From contig NZ_JBFRBH010000001.1 in assembly GCF_040932485.1 (NCBI RefSeq), positions 3,522,212 through 3,586,211 on the forward strand: DNA of 64,000 nucleotides, written 5' to 3'. The notes below the pieces were generated by a model. That model was not told where the DNA came from, made no database searches, and saw only the letters and a program-made list of their open reading frames with translations. Both the position numbers and the translations under genes were made by a program. Numbering within the stretch: position 1 is the first letter of the stretch; every line of letters begins with the position of its first letter. The DNA is from Gymnodinialimonas sp. 202GB13-11. GTDB lineage: Bacteria; Pseudomonadota; Alphaproteobacteria; Rhodobacterales; Rhodobacteraceae. Positions 55,461-64,000 of the stretch are shown here, one piece after another.

Positions 55461-55741
55461 TGACGGATAACAACGCGACTAGCCGTGCATCGGCCCTCCA
55501 TTCCGTACCGATTGAAATCCGCGTTTGCGTCGGGAAAGCCCGCCCGAAGCTATCGGATATGCTCGAGATGGATCCCGAAACCGTGCTCCCGCTCGACAGT
55601 CGTGTCGAAGACCGAGTTGGGCTTTGGGTTGGAGACAAGCTGATCGCAGAGGGTGAACTCATTGAAATGGAAGGAGAGCGAGAGGGACAACTGGCGGTTC
55701 GAGTAACCGAGCTCGTGGATCGCAATGATGCCACGGCTTAG
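55460..55741 (+). CDS. fliN: Flagellar C-ring protein FliN
   Basis: A 93-residue SpoA-domain switch protein. Hallmarks: V-P-I-E-I-R-V-C-V-G-K-A, L-D-S-R-V-E-D-R-V-G-L-W-V-G-D-K-L-I-A-E-G-E-L, ending R-V-T-E-L. It is short and lacks the N-terminal extension of E. coli FliN. It shares one base with fliH and overlaps fliP by 17 bases. Confidence 0.94.
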   Translation: MTDNNATSRASALHSVPIEIRVCVGKARPKLSDMLEMDPETVLPLDSRVEDRVGLWVGDKLIAEGELIEMEGEREGQLAVRVTELVDRNDATA

Positions 55742-56456
55742 CCTTCGGGTCTTCGTTGTCATTCTCTCGGCGACGCTTGCACTGCCGGGAATGGCGTTCG
55801 CTCAAGAGGTCACGCTTGATCTGGGAGACGGGGGCAGTCTGACAGCCCGCACTTTTCAACTGATTGCACTGATCACACTGCTCAGCCTGGCGCCGGGCAT
55901 TGCGATAATGGTGACCTGTTTCCCGTTTGTGGTAACGGTGCTTTCCATTCTCCGACAAGCTATTGGCCTGCAGCAGTCGCCGCCCAACATGCTGATTGTC
56001 AGTCTAGCGTTGTTCTTGACCTACTTCGTTATGGCGCCTGTATTTGAAGAGGCCTACCAAGTCGGCATCGCGCCGCTTATCACGGGCGACCTTTCGGTCG
56101 AAGAGGCGATCCCACTCATCTATGAGCCTTTCCGGGGTTTCATGATGAACCGTGTCGATTCTTCGACACTGGCAAGTTTGGCTGAATTACGGCCGGGTAC
56201 CGCAATCGGCGACCCCGAGGCGTCTGTTCTGATTCCAGCGTTTATGCTCAGTGAAGTCGAACGCGCTTTTCAGATCGGCTTCCTGATCTTTCTTCCATTC
56301 TTGGTAATCGATCTCGTGGTAGCTGCCATCCTGATGTCGATGGGCATGATGATGGTACCGCCGGCGATCGTGTCATTGCCATTCAAGCTCGCATTCTTCG
56401 TGGTTGCAGATGGTTGGGCTCTAATAACTGGCGCACTGGTACGGAGCTACTTTTAG
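55725..56456 (+). CDS. fliP: Flagellar export gate protein FliP
   Basis: A 243-residue export-gate subunit with a cleavable signal peptide (A-F-A-Q). FliP motifs are F-V-V-T-V-L-S-I-L-R-Q-A-I-G-L-Q-Q-S-P-P-N, then F-R-G-F-M-M and the C-terminal M-S-M-G-M-M-M-V-P-P and P-F-K-L-A-F-F. It begins inside the end of fliN. Two adjacent ATGs (55725 and 55728) are possible starts. Confidence 0.96.
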   Translation: MMPRLSLRVFVVILSATLALPGMAFAQEVTLDLGDGGSLTARTFQLIALITLLSLAPGIAIMVTCFPFVVTVLSILRQAIGLQQSPPNMLIVSLALFLTYFVMAPVFEEAYQVGIAPLITGDLSVEEAIPLIYEPFRGFMMNRVDSSTLASLAELRPGTAIGDPEASVLIPAFMLSEVERAFQIGFLIFLPFLVIDLVVAAILMSMGMMMVPPAIVSLPFKLAFFVVADGWALITGALVRSYF

Positions 56457-56483
56457 CCGCTCAAAACATGAAAGGATCTCGCC

Positions 56484-56957
56484 GTGACTGAACAAAACAA
56501 GCCGGCCATGAACCCAAGATCATCCAGACAAGAGAAGCTTAGCGTTCTTGAAGCCATCCTGGGCCCCGACGCGTTAGCTAAGCTGGATGCAGGGCCAGAG
56601 AGGAATGGGCATGATCGAGAAGACAGTCTGCAAAAACCCGACGCAGAGCGTGTGAAGTGGCACAGAAATCGCCTGTTAGCGCGGTTTCGGGCCAAGCAAG
56701 GTGAAGTGTTGGGGATATCTGAGGAAGCTCAGGGTGACTTGTCCCTCGACGCAGAGAATTTGGCGCCACGTCGTGCCAGGCACCAAGGCGATTTTTTGGA
56801 AAGGGTCGCTGGTTTGTCAGAACCGTCAACTCTGGCACAAGAACACCCGGCAGTGATTGCGCGTCTTCTGTCAGGACTAGGGCGTCCTGAGCGGGTGGTT
56901 GCGCTTAAATCACTCCCAGGCCCGTTGGCGCGCTCAGTTATTCGGCGTATTCGCTAA
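56484..56957 (+). CDS. Short FliG middle-domain-like protein
   Basis: A 157-residue protein. The first 100 residues are basic and low in complexity, with no domain I recognise. The last 57 residues read L-A-Q-E-H-P-A-V-I-A-R-L-L, then L-x-S-L-P-G and V-I-R-R-I-R. This is the layout of the FliG middle domain (E-H-P-Q-x-I-A, then L-P, then V-x-R-R-I), which binds FliM. The chain stops right after that helix, so the torque-generating C-terminal domain of FliG is absent. It starts with GTG 27 bases after fliP and probably belongs to the same operon. Confidence 0.6.
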   Translation: MTEQNKPAMNPRSSRQEKLSVLEAILGPDALAKLDAGPERNGHDREDSLQKPDAERVKWHRNRLLARFRAKQGEVLGISEEAQGDLSLDAENLAPRRARHQGDFLERVAGLSEPSTLAQEHPAVIARLLSGLGRPERVVALKSLPGPLARSVIRRIR

Positions 56958-57261
56958 AGCGTGCCACGCACACCTTGTTTACGGGTGTCGAGCAAGCCTT
57001 ACCCTCTAATTCGGTGTTGAATTGGTCCGCGCAAAACGCCTTGTCTGAGGTCTGCACAGGTACGGGACCAGCTGTCTGGAACGCACTTTATGCTCAGATT
57101 TCATTAGCATGTGTTCAGGTGCTGCGCGTTCGGGCGTAACTGATCGTCTCGTCGCCTGAACCCGAAAACCGTTCGAATTCAGTGGCAAACAGGTTCACTG
57201 TCACCTCCAGAAGGCATTGGCAATTCCAGTCGAATAGGCTGAGGCCGGCTGAAGACGCTAA
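56958..57261. other. 304-base region between the FliG-like gene and flgI
   Basis: No gene is supported. A 60-codon open stretch on the plus strand (frame beginning 56960) lacks a good start and resembles nothing I know. The region separates two convergent operons and could hold remains of a longer FliG-like gene. Confidence 0.5.
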
Positions 57262-58365
57262 TCAGCGAACGATGAATTCAGCGTGAAGCGCTCCGGCAGC
57301 TTCGATGCTGGACAGAATTTCGATCATGTCACGCGGAGAGACGCCCAGAGCATTCAATGCGCTTACAACTTCTGACAGCGATGTGCCTCCTGATACCTCG
57401 GCAAGTCCTGTCCCTGGCTCCTCGATCAGTTCGGCATCCGTCCTTGGAAGGACCAGCGTCTCCCCCTCCGAAAATGGATTGGGTTGAATAGCAATCGGTT
57501 GCTCCTCAATCCGCAAGGTCAAGTTCCCCTGCGCCACGGCCACACGGCTGATACGCACGTCCTCTCCCATCACGATAGTACCCGATCTTTGATCGACTAC
57601 CACGCGGGCACGGGTTTCCGGTTCGACCAATATGTTCTCAACGCGTGTAATGGCGTGGGCAGGCGACGGCGCGCGTGTGCGTTCGATATCCACCAAAACC
57701 GTCCCAGCATCGAGCATGGCGGCGACTGATCGACCAAATTCCACATTTATCGCAGCCTCGATCCGGGCCGCAGTTGTGAAGTCTGGTGTTCTTAGCGCCA
57801 ATCGGATCTGGTCCAGCGACGTGAAGTCGAAATCCACTTCGCGTTCGACCCTGGCCCCGGTCGGGATCACACCGGCCGTAGGAACACCCTGTGTAACTTG
57901 GGCGCCGTCGCCCTCCACGACGGCACCGCCAGCGATCACAGCGCCCTGTGCGACGGCGTATATCTCTCCATCGGCTGCCGTCAGCGGCGTCATCACCAAG
58001 GTGCCGCCAAGTAGGCTATCTGCATCTCCGATCGCTGAAACCGTCACGTCGATCTGGCCACCTTGCCGTGCAAAAGCAGGTAGGCTTGCCGTTACGATGA
58101 CCGCCGCAACGTTCTGCGGCCGGAATTGCTCGCCGGTCACATTGACGCCGAGACGTTCCAGAATATTGACCATAATTTCTTCTGTGAAGGGCGCGTTTCG
58201 CAATCCATCCCCCGTGCCGTTCAGGCCCACGACAAGCCCATAGCCGACAAGGTCATTCCCTCGAACCCCATCGAATTCGACCAAGTCCTTGATGCGAATG
58301 GGTGTCGCGTAACAAACGGATGCAAAAAGCGAAAATGAAAGGAAGAGGAGCAGAGATCGGATCAC
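57262..58365 (-). CDS. flgI: Flagellar P-ring protein FlgI
   Basis: The periplasmic ring around the rod, 367 residues. A signal peptide (residues 1-20, C-Y-A) is followed by R-I-K-D-L-V-E-F-D-G-V-R-G-N-D-L-V-G-Y-G-L-V-V-G-L, the FlgI signature. N-G-T-G-D and the C-terminal L-N-A-L-G-V-S-P-R-D are also conserved. It is last of the flgK-flgL-flgI set and overlaps flgL by 4 bases. Confidence 0.96.
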   Translation of the reverse strand: MIRSLLLFLSFSLFASVCYATPIRIKDLVEFDGVRGNDLVGYGLVVGLNGTGDGLRNAPFTEEIMVNILERLGVNVTGEQFRPQNVAAVIVTASLPAFARQGGQIDVTVSAIGDADSLLGGTLVMTPLTAADGEIYAVAQGAVIAGGAVVEGDGAQVTQGVPTAGVIPTGARVEREVDFDFTSLDQIRLALRTPDFTTAARIEAAINVEFGRSVAAMLDAGTVLVDIERTRAPSPAHAITRVENILVEPETRARVVVDQRSGTIVMGEDVRISRVAVAQGNLTLRIEEQPIAIQPNPFSEGETLVLPRTDAELIEEPGTGLAEVSGGTSLSEVVSALNALGVSPRDMIEILSSIEAAGALHAEFIVR

Positions 58366-59372
58366 CTGAGGAACTCCGTCAGACTAAGGCGCGACATGCG
58401 CGCGGTCAGGATATAGAGGCTTTCCAGCTGGAGGCTTGCGGCCTCAAGTTCGGTGGCCGTCCGGTAAGGGTCCGCCTCAACAAGTCGCCCATATTCCAAC
58501 TCGAGTGCGCTACGCGTCGTCTCTGCAGCGACCCTGGCTTCTTCGATACGTGCTTGCTCCGCACCTAGGCGCGCACGGAGATCGACCAAATCGGTTTCGC
58601 CACTGAGTACTTGTTGACCGGATCTCGAGAGTAAATCTGCGCGTTCCTCAGAGCTCAAAGACAAATATTTGTCTGCCGCAAGGGTGGCCATGGCCAAACC
58701 AGCCAGCGTTTCGCGGATCGCTGGATCCAAAGCAGAGACACCAGTAGCGGCAGTTTGGCCCTCTGACAGAAGTGTTTCCGGCGGTTCCCCGTCACCACCT
58801 TGCCATGCGAATGTTTGGTATGCGCCTCCAGGATCATTGAACCAAGCGAGTACCGCCGTTTCCAAGCTTGCGGCGTCGGTTAAACCCGCCGTCACATTTC
58901 TTAGTTCCGCAAGGATGTCTTCTGCCGGGATCAACGGAATGTTCTCAGGCGCGTCCGCTGCAAAGAGGCTCTGCCCAGCGAATTGCGTGTTGAGGGCGGC
59001 GACAGCCGCTCCAAACCTTTCAGGCGTATTCAAGAGGTCCAGTTCGCGACTTTCTGTTTTTGATGTGCCCGCAAGTGAGAGTAATGATGCACCGAATCCG
59101 ACGAGCTCGCTGGCCACTCGATCTAAAGCGGTCTGGCGGCCATCCGTGGTGATTTCAGCATTCGAAATGCTCGTTTTGAATGCTTCATTGAGGCGTAGCC
59201 CGCGAGTGACGTCGGTGAGCGCCGAGAAGTCTCCATTCAGATTCCGTCCAGTATCCGTCACCTTGCCAGATGCGAGCTCGGCGGTCAGACGAGCGATGTC
59301 TGAACGGAGGTCGGACCCCTGTTTTCGGAGCGATTGGAACTGCGCCATGTCGCCGAATGTAGTGATGCTCAT
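58362..59372 (-). CDS. flgL: Hook-filament junction protein FlgL
   Basis: A 336-residue flagellin-like junction protein. The N-terminal helix (M-A-Q-F-Q-S-L-R-K-Q-G-S-D-L) and the C-terminal helix ending L-S-L-T-E-F-L-R match FlgL, which has weaker D0/D1 conservation than flagellin. Its position between flgK and flgI supports the call. Confidence 0.85.
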   Translation of the reverse strand: MSITTFGDMAQFQSLRKQGSDLRSDIARLTAELASGKVTDTGRNLNGDFSALTDVTRGLRLNEAFKTSISNAEITTDGRQTALDRVASELVGFGASLLSLAGTSKTESRELDLLNTPERFGAAVAALNTQFAGQSLFAADAPENIPLIPAEDILAELRNVTAGLTDAASLETAVLAWFNDPGGAYQTFAWQGGDGEPPETLLSEGQTAATGVSALDPAIRETLAGLAMATLAADKYLSLSSEERADLLSRSGQQVLSGETDLVDLRARLGAEQARIEEARVAAETTRSALELEYGRLVEADPYRTATELEAASLQLESLYILTARMSRLSLTEFLR

Positions 59373-60832
59373 TGTGCGATCCTCAACAACTCATCCATCA
59401 TTTCTTCCGCCACGTTGATCACGCGGGCATTGGCGGAGTAGTGCTGTTCGATCTTCAAAAGGCGTTGCAGCTCGTCGTCGGTATCGACGCCGTCTGCCAA
59501 TTCCGCTGTCTTCAAAACGCTGTGCAGGTTCGCCGTGTGGCTAAGCGAGGTTTCTGCATTGATGCGTGACATGCTCGCGAGCGTGAGTGTTTCTGCAGCA
59601 AGCTCGGAGATCGTTCGGTTTGTCGAAGAGAACCCGCCTGATGCTGTCGTTCGCGCAGCGGTCAAGGCGTCGACTTGCGCCGTAAGCACGGATGCGTTCC
59701 CAGATGGCCCCTCTGTGACGGCCCCCAATCCATCACGAAGGCGCCAAACCGCACCGCCCGAACTGGGCATGGCAAGCTCGTTCACTTGCAGTCTACCTGC
59801 CAACCCGACTTCATTCGTTGGGTTCGCAAGGTTCCCCGCATCGGTGAAAAGGCCCGGATCGCCAGGCGCGATGGTTGGATCCAATCCGGATTGGTCAAAA
59901 CGCTCCGCCAGATCGCGGGCGACTGCATCAATCCGTGCCTGCGCTTCTGGGCCAAGCCTGTCGCGTATATCGAACAATGCGCCGAGTTCGCCACCGCCCA
60001 AAGCCGGATTGGACCCTTCAAGCCGAAGCGGTCGTCCATCCAGCGTGAGGCCAGAGATGTTCCCGTTTGCCAGTGAAAGAAAGGGATCCATGCCAGGGGA
60101 CGGGTCAAACCCCAACTCCATCGCACGATGGCTTAGTAAAACATGTCCATCGTTACTGTAGATTTGGAGTGTGCCGTTGGTTTCGCGACGAGATTGGAGC
60201 GGGATGTAAGGTGAGATTTGATCGATCAACTGCGCCTGCGCATCGTGGAGCGATGCGACTTCTCCGCCATTCGACCGCACGGAAAGAATACGCTTGTTGA
60301 GGTCGTCCAGCCCTTGGAGGGCGGTGTTAATGCGGTCAACAGCAATTCCAATCTCTGCGTCTGCTCGCTGGCGCTCAGATTGAATGCCAGAACTGATCTG
60401 ATTGATATTCGAAGCTAGGCTTTGTGCAGCTTCGACCGCGCCTGTCAGTAGAGTAGTGTTCCAAGGTGCGTTGGACGCAGAAATCAGCTTCGCCTCCATA
60501 TCGGAAAGGCGCCCGGAAAGGCTGCCTGGTTGGTCTGGGGAGCCAATCAGCGCCTCCAACCGAGCGCCATAATCCACCTGAACTCTGTTGGCACCCAATT
60601 GGGAGTCGGCCTGGCGTCGTTGGCCGATCAGTATGGAATCTTCTTGCCGCGTGACTCCCATAACCCGGACGCCTGAACCATCGTTGCCAACGATGCGGCC
60701 AGCCGTTTCCAAGCGACGGGTCCCGTATCCTTCGGTCATCGCATTGGCGATGTTCGAAGACACGATATCGGCGCGGCGGGCTGAGGCGTTCAGCCCGCTC
60801 AACGCGCTGGAAAGGGCTGATGAGATGCTCAT
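59369..60832 (-). CDS. flgK: Hook-filament junction protein FlgK
   Basis: A 487-residue junction protein. The N-terminus M-S-I-S-S-A-L-S-S-A-L-S-G-L-N-A-S-A-R-R and S-S-N-I-A-N-A-M-T-E-G-Y-G are characteristic. The C-terminal helix L-L-K-I-E-Q-H-Y-S-A-N-A-R-V-I is conserved. It overlaps flgL by 4 bases and lies 34 bases after flgE in the same orientation. Confidence 0.93.
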   Translation of the reverse strand: MSISSALSSALSGLNASARRADIVSSNIANAMTEGYGTRRLETAGRIVGNDGSGVRVMGVTRQEDSILIGQRRQADSQLGANRVQVDYGARLEALIGSPDQPGSLSGRLSDMEAKLISASNAPWNTTLLTGAVEAAQSLASNINQISSGIQSERQRADAEIGIAVDRINTALQGLDDLNKRILSVRSNGGEVASLHDAQAQLIDQISPYIPLQSRRETNGTLQIYSNDGHVLLSHRAMELGFDPSPGMDPFLSLANGNISGLTLDGRPLRLEGSNPALGGGELGALFDIRDRLGPEAQARIDAVARDLAERFDQSGLDPTIAPGDPGLFTDAGNLANPTNEVGLAGRLQVNELAMPSSGGAVWRLRDGLGAVTEGPSGNASVLTAQVDALTAARTTASGGFSSTNRTISELAAETLTLASMSRINAETSLSHTANLHSVLKTAELADGVDTDDELQRLLKIEQHYSANARVINVAEEMMDELLRIAQ

Positions 60833-60866
60833 ATCATGTGCCTGGTGTCGGGCGAACGGCCTTCAA

Positions 60867-62186
60867 TCATCGAATGATATTGGTCGTTTCTTGCAACATC
60901 TCATCCACAGTCTGGATGATCTTTGCATTCGACGAATAGGCCCGTTGAGTTTGAATCAGCTGCGTCAGCTCGGCCGCGACATCGGTTGCGGACTCTTCAA
61001 GCGCGTAGGACACAACATCCCCTGTCGGGCCGTCGCCCGCGTCCCAAAGAAAAAAGGACCCACTCTCAGCTGATGTGGAGTAAAGCTGATTGTCATGCGC
61101 CATTAGCCCGTTTGGATTGGGCAAATCAATCAACGGGATCTGATAGACGGTGCGTGTGATGCCAACGTCGAAATTGGCGTGTACATAGCCGTTTGCGTCA
61201 ACTTCAACTGAAACGAGGTTGCCAACGGGCGAGCCATCTTTCGAAATGGCCGTCGGTGCGAAATTATCGGACAGCTGCGTCAGGCCAGATCCGGCGCCTT
61301 GAGCGCCGATGTCGATTTCAATTGGCCCGCCAAGAACATCGACAGAGAAGGTGCCGGTGCCAGAGTTCCAGCCACCTCCGACAGGTGGCACACCTTGCGT
61401 GACATTCTGGATCGTGCCGCCACCTGTCCGGCTGTCGTCAAATTCCACCGTATACTCGCCGATAACGGCTCCGTTTTGAGCCGAGTCGCTTAACACCATT
61501 GTCCAGGTGTTAGAGGCGGGATCACCTGATGGCGGAACAGTCGGTGTAAAGGCCACGTCGATTGATTGCGACGTGCCGAGGTTATCAAAGTATTCGATCG
61601 AGAGCTGCCGTGTATCGCCTGCTGAGCCAGCCGTAGTGTCCGTTCCCGGCAAGTTAACACCCATCGAAATGCGCGTAGTTGGCTCGGACGTAAACTGATT
61701 GACGTTGACTTGGACAGGCTCCAGCCCCGCGCCGGTATCGCGCGGGAAGGATGGGACCGTTCCGTCAGCATTTGCCGGCCACCCCATCAAAGTAACGCCA
61801 GTGGATGTCCGCAAATACCCATCGGCGTCTGTGCGGAAGGACCCGGTGGTCGCTAGAAACAGCGGGAGGTCCCCTGCACCGTCTACGCCGACTGCAGCAC
61901 CGGTGGTCACCGGAAGAAAACCGCGCCCTCGCACGGCGAGGTCAGTTGGGTTGTTGGTTGTCGCTAGTGCGCCGGGCTGGTCGATGAGCCGCTGGGTCGT
62001 CACGCGAACACCGCCTGCGGAATAAATGCCGCTACCGGATTCAATAACCATGGAGTGGAAATCAGCGACCGCACGCTTGTATCCGTTCGTACCTGAGTTC
62101 GCGATATTGTCTGCTATGGTGGCCAAGCGGCTTGCGTTGACCGAGAGGCCCGCAACACCCGCGTTCAGCGAGGAAGAAATCGTCAT
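60867..62186 (-). CDS. flgE: Flagellar hook protein FlgE
   Basis: The hook subunit, 439 residues. The N-terminal L-N-A-G-V-A-G-L-S-V-N-A and N-I-A-N-S-G-T-N-G-Y-K-R and the C-terminal T-Q-R-A-Y-S-S-N-A-K-I motifs define it. The start is ATG 62186, with AAAGG 8 bases upstream; an in-frame GTG three codons earlier is less likely. It leads the flgE-flgK-flgL-flgI series on the minus strand. Confidence 0.95.
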   Translation of the reverse strand: MTISSSLNAGVAGLSVNASRLATIADNIANSGTNGYKRAVADFHSMVIESGSGIYSAGGVRVTTQRLIDQPGALATTNNPTDLAVRGRGFLPVTTGAAVGVDGAGDLPLFLATTGSFRTDADGYLRTSTGVTLMGWPANADGTVPSFPRDTGAGLEPVQVNVNQFTSEPTTRISMGVNLPGTDTTAGSAGDTRQLSIEYFDNLGTSQSIDVAFTPTVPPSGDPASNTWTMVLSDSAQNGAVIGEYTVEFDDSRTGGGTIQNVTQGVPPVGGGWNSGTGTFSVDVLGGPIEIDIGAQGAGSGLTQLSDNFAPTAISKDGSPVGNLVSVEVDANGYVHANFDVGITRTVYQIPLIDLPNPNGLMAHDNQLYSTSAESGSFFLWDAGDGPTGDVVSYALEESATDVAAELTQLIQTQRAYSSNAKIIQTVDEMLQETTNIIR

Positions 62187-62276
62187 CACATGCACCTTTC
62201 TGCTGCATCTGGGATTTGCACCAAGGTGGACGATGAAGGTTTAAGGTCGTCCTAACAGATAAAATGTGATGCTTTT

Positions 62277-63110
62277 TCAGTAGGCGTTGCGCAGCAATAT
62301 GATCTCCAAACGATCGTTACGCGGTGCTATGGCAGGCTCAACCACTGGCTCACGATCGGAATGGCCTGTGACACGTGCGACCCGAAGGGCGTTCAAGCCA
62401 CCGGCTTCCAGCAATGCTCGCATCGTTTGCGCCCGTTCCGTTGTACGCCGCCACCCGCTGACGCTGGCGCGCACGACAGGCTCTGCTGCGATATGCGCTT
62501 CCACTGCAACGCCGTTGTTCACGGTTCCAAACAGGTCAGCCATCGTTGCTGCAAGCTCAGCGAGCCAAGGTTGCGGTGACCCCGTCTCGGGATCGAAAAT
62601 CGGTTCTCCGGGGCGAGAAAAAACCTCAATTAAAAGCCCCTCATCCGTGAGGCGCGTTTCGATGTGTGGTCGCGCGAGTTCGCTCACCAAGCTATCCCCA
62701 CCTTCGCCGGTTAGAGAGCTTTCGATCTCGGCCAGTTCGGCGGTTTCGCGTTCGGCATCGTGGTCTGTTCCTTGCAAACCGAGAGCCTGCCGCCCTTCGG
62801 TCGGTTGCAGACTAGAAGCACCGGTGCCGTTTTGAGTAAGAACCTCTTCTGAGAAGGGGCTTTCCCCACCAAACGCCCCATCGCCGCCGCCGGATACACG
62901 CGCGACAGGAACGCTTGGACTAAAGTAGTCAGCCAAGCCTTTTCGCTGGTTTTCAGTCGTCGCGTTGAGCAGCCACATCAGCATGAAGAAGGCCATCATG
63001 GCAGTCACAAAGTCAGCGTATGCGACTTTCCAAGCGCCACCGTGATGTCCGTCACCGCCAGAAACCTTCTTGCGCTTAATGATAAGAGGGCGCAGTTCAT
63101 TCCCGGCCAT
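62277..63110 (-). CDS. motB: Flagellar motor stator protein MotB
   Basis: The peptidoglycan-binding stator subunit, 277 residues. The single membrane helix contains the proton-binding Asp33 in Y-A-D-F-V-T-A-M-M-A-F-F. The C-terminal OmpA/MotB domain has F-D-P-E-T-G-S-P and G-H-S-D-R (peptidoglycan contact). It is distant from motA (about 11 kb away), unlike the usual motAB pair. The plug region follows the helix (R-K-G-L-A-D-Y-F). Confidence 0.93.
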   Translation of the reverse strand: MAGNELRPLIIKRKKVSGGDGHHGGAWKVAYADFVTAMMAFFMLMWLLNATTENQRKGLADYFSPSVPVARVSGGGDGAFGGESPFSEEVLTQNGTGASSLQPTEGRQALGLQGTDHDAERETAELAEIESSLTGEGGDSLVSELARPHIETRLTDEGLLIEVFSRPGEPIFDPETGSPQPWLAELAATMADLFGTVNNGVAVEAHIAAEPVVRASVSGWRRTTERAQTMRALLEAGGLNALRVARVTGHSDREPVVEPAIAPRNDRLEIILLRNAY

Positions 63111-63168
63111 ACGGACACTCCCGAAAGTCGAGGGCCGGTTTACCGAAAAGCCATGAACAGAGGTTTAA

Positions 63169-64000
63169 TCAGCGCCAGCGGTTTCGGCGCACGCGATCTT
63201 CAAGCGGCATTCTGCCGAAGTATTCCTGCAAATCGAGAACCATCGGAACGGACAAGCCATTCTCGTAGTGCACGAAATCCGGGGCCGAGCGCACGAACCC
63301 CATGGTCGCGTAGAAGCGGGCCAGCTTGGGATTGCAGTCGATAAAGATCGATCTTGCTCCTGTTGTGTGGACGAAACCCGCGATTGCCGAGAATAGACGC
63401 ATATAAGCGCTGCCGCCGCGATAGGCCTCACGGATCGCGAATTTCGTGACGATAGACGCGTCTTCCAGATCGAAAGCACTCTCCTTCACGCCATAAATAT
63501 CCGTCATTGGGCCGAAGTCGCTATCTCGGCCCAGATTGATGCGGACGGTACCAACCGGAACACCGTCGTGAAGCGCAAGAAAGCTCGTCCCTGATTTGTC
63601 CAGATCGTCGATGATAGTGCCTTCATCCGGGTCCGCGTACGGCGACGAGCGCCCGAATTCGAGGCAATAGATATCGTACCGGATTTTCTGCGTAGTGCGC
63701 AGCTGATCCAAAGTGGAACACCGGATGATATCGAATGAGCGCTCTTCGCTCGGATCGGGGTCGGGAAGCAGGATCTCATTTTCCTCTACACGATCTTGCA
63801 TAAGAATTGCGAGGTGCCTGAGAACCTGTGCTGCGTGTTGTGGGTCATCGCGTTGCAACCGTCCCAAGGCAGACCCGTCAATCGACAACGCCGAAACTGG
63901 GCCGACGGCCCGAAGGGTCGCGTTCGCCCCCTTGCCGGTCAAAAATCCGATTTCTCCGACAATGTCGCCTGCGCCGACCTGAAGGTGGACGTCGTTCTTC
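63169..64000 (-). CDS. Cyclic-nucleotide-binding domain fused to GNAT acyltransferase (partial)
   Basis: The N-terminus lies beyond the right edge; 276 residues are visible. The first 60 visible residues are the C-terminal half of a CNB domain (G-A-G-D-I-V-G-E-I-G-F, the cap region that binds phosphate and ribose, then a long helix). Residues about 90-260 form a GNAT/autoinducer-synthase-like domain (R-Y-D-I-Y-C-L-E-F, V-P-V-G-T-V-R-I-N, and a Y-R-G-G-S-A-Y-M acyl-CoA loop). It is likely a cAMP- or c-di-nucleotide-regulated acyltransferase. Ligand and substrate are unknown. It ends 58 bases before motB on the same strand. Confidence 0.75.
   Translation of the reverse strand, partial: KNDVHLQVGAGDIVGEIGFLTGKGANATLRAVGPVSALSIDGSALGRLQRDDPQHAAQVLRHLAILMQDRVEENEILLPDPDPSEERSFDIIRCSTLDQLRTTQKIRYDIYCLEFGRSSPYADPDEGTIIDDLDKSGTSFLALHDGVPVGTVRINLGRDSDFGPMTDIYGVKESAFDLEDASIVTKFAIREAYRGGSAYMRLFSAIAGFVHTTGARSIFIDCNPKLARFYATMGFVRSAPDFVHYENGLSVPMVLDLQEYFGRMPLEDRVRRNRWR

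Noticed and set aside
57006-57188. Minus-strand 60-codon open frame between the FliG-like gene and flgI
   Set aside because: No ribosome-binding site, composition unlike neighbouring genes and no family resemblance; treated as non-coding.

Overview
The window looks like a chromosomal segment of a motile marine alphaproteobacterium of the Rhodobacteraceae (Roseobacter-type). The grounds are the high G+C coding style, the FlaF/FlbT flagellin regulators, the DUF1217 and FlgJ-N flagellar genes, UbiE next to UbiB, a Hint-domain RTX protein, and a curli locus that includes the alphaproteobacterial-type CsgH. This assignment is inferred from protein families; no rRNA gene is present to confirm it.

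Bases 1-15.9 kb are ordinary accessory and housekeeping genes in short operons on both strands. They include an AGCS sodium:amino-acid symporter (cut by the left edge), a secreted protein with a tail-collar-like C-terminus, a TetR regulator divergent from a DM13-SPW membrane pair, and an ArsH flavoprotein. Further on are a THUMP rRNA methyltransferase, an arginine:glycine amidinotransferase homologue, aquaporin, nicotinamidase, tRNA hydroxylase TrhO, a Hint/RTX secreted protein and an MFS transporter. From 16.2 to 17.6 kb lies a compact minus-strand curli set (csgA, csgH, csgB-like) with strong RNA hairpins between and after its genes, but no csgG/E/F in view.

From 18.0 to 27.9 kb is the replication-initiation neighbourhood on the minus strand: rpsT, then dnaA-dnaN-recF-DUF1697-gyrB. 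A Rieske-like protein with a broken [2Fe-2S] ligand set follows gyrB with a 4-nt overlap. Enoyl-CoA hydratase, mutM (TTG start) and the divergent ubiE-ubiB pair complete the core block.

From 31.2 to 63.1 kb is one large, nearly uninterrupted flagellar island. It encodes the hook, rod, rings, filament, export gate, ATPase and stator in several overlapping operons: flgD-fliK; flgJN-flgN-like; fliC; flaF-flbT-DUF1217; fliI; flgBC-fliE-fliQ-flgFGAH-fliL; flhA-fliR-flhB-coiled coil; fliL2-DUF-motE-like-motA-717 aa protein; fliFHNP plus a FliG-middle-domain-like small protein; and flgE, flgKLI and motB. Full-length FliG and FliM are not in the window. The most interesting items are the short FliG-like protein, the two FliL paralogues, the uncharacterised 717-residue periplasmic protein co-transcribed with motA, and the CtrA-like site between the divergent fliL2 and fliF operons. 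The right edge cuts a gene for a cyclic-nucleotide-binding domain fused to an acyl-homoserine-lactone-synthase-like GNAT acyltransferase.
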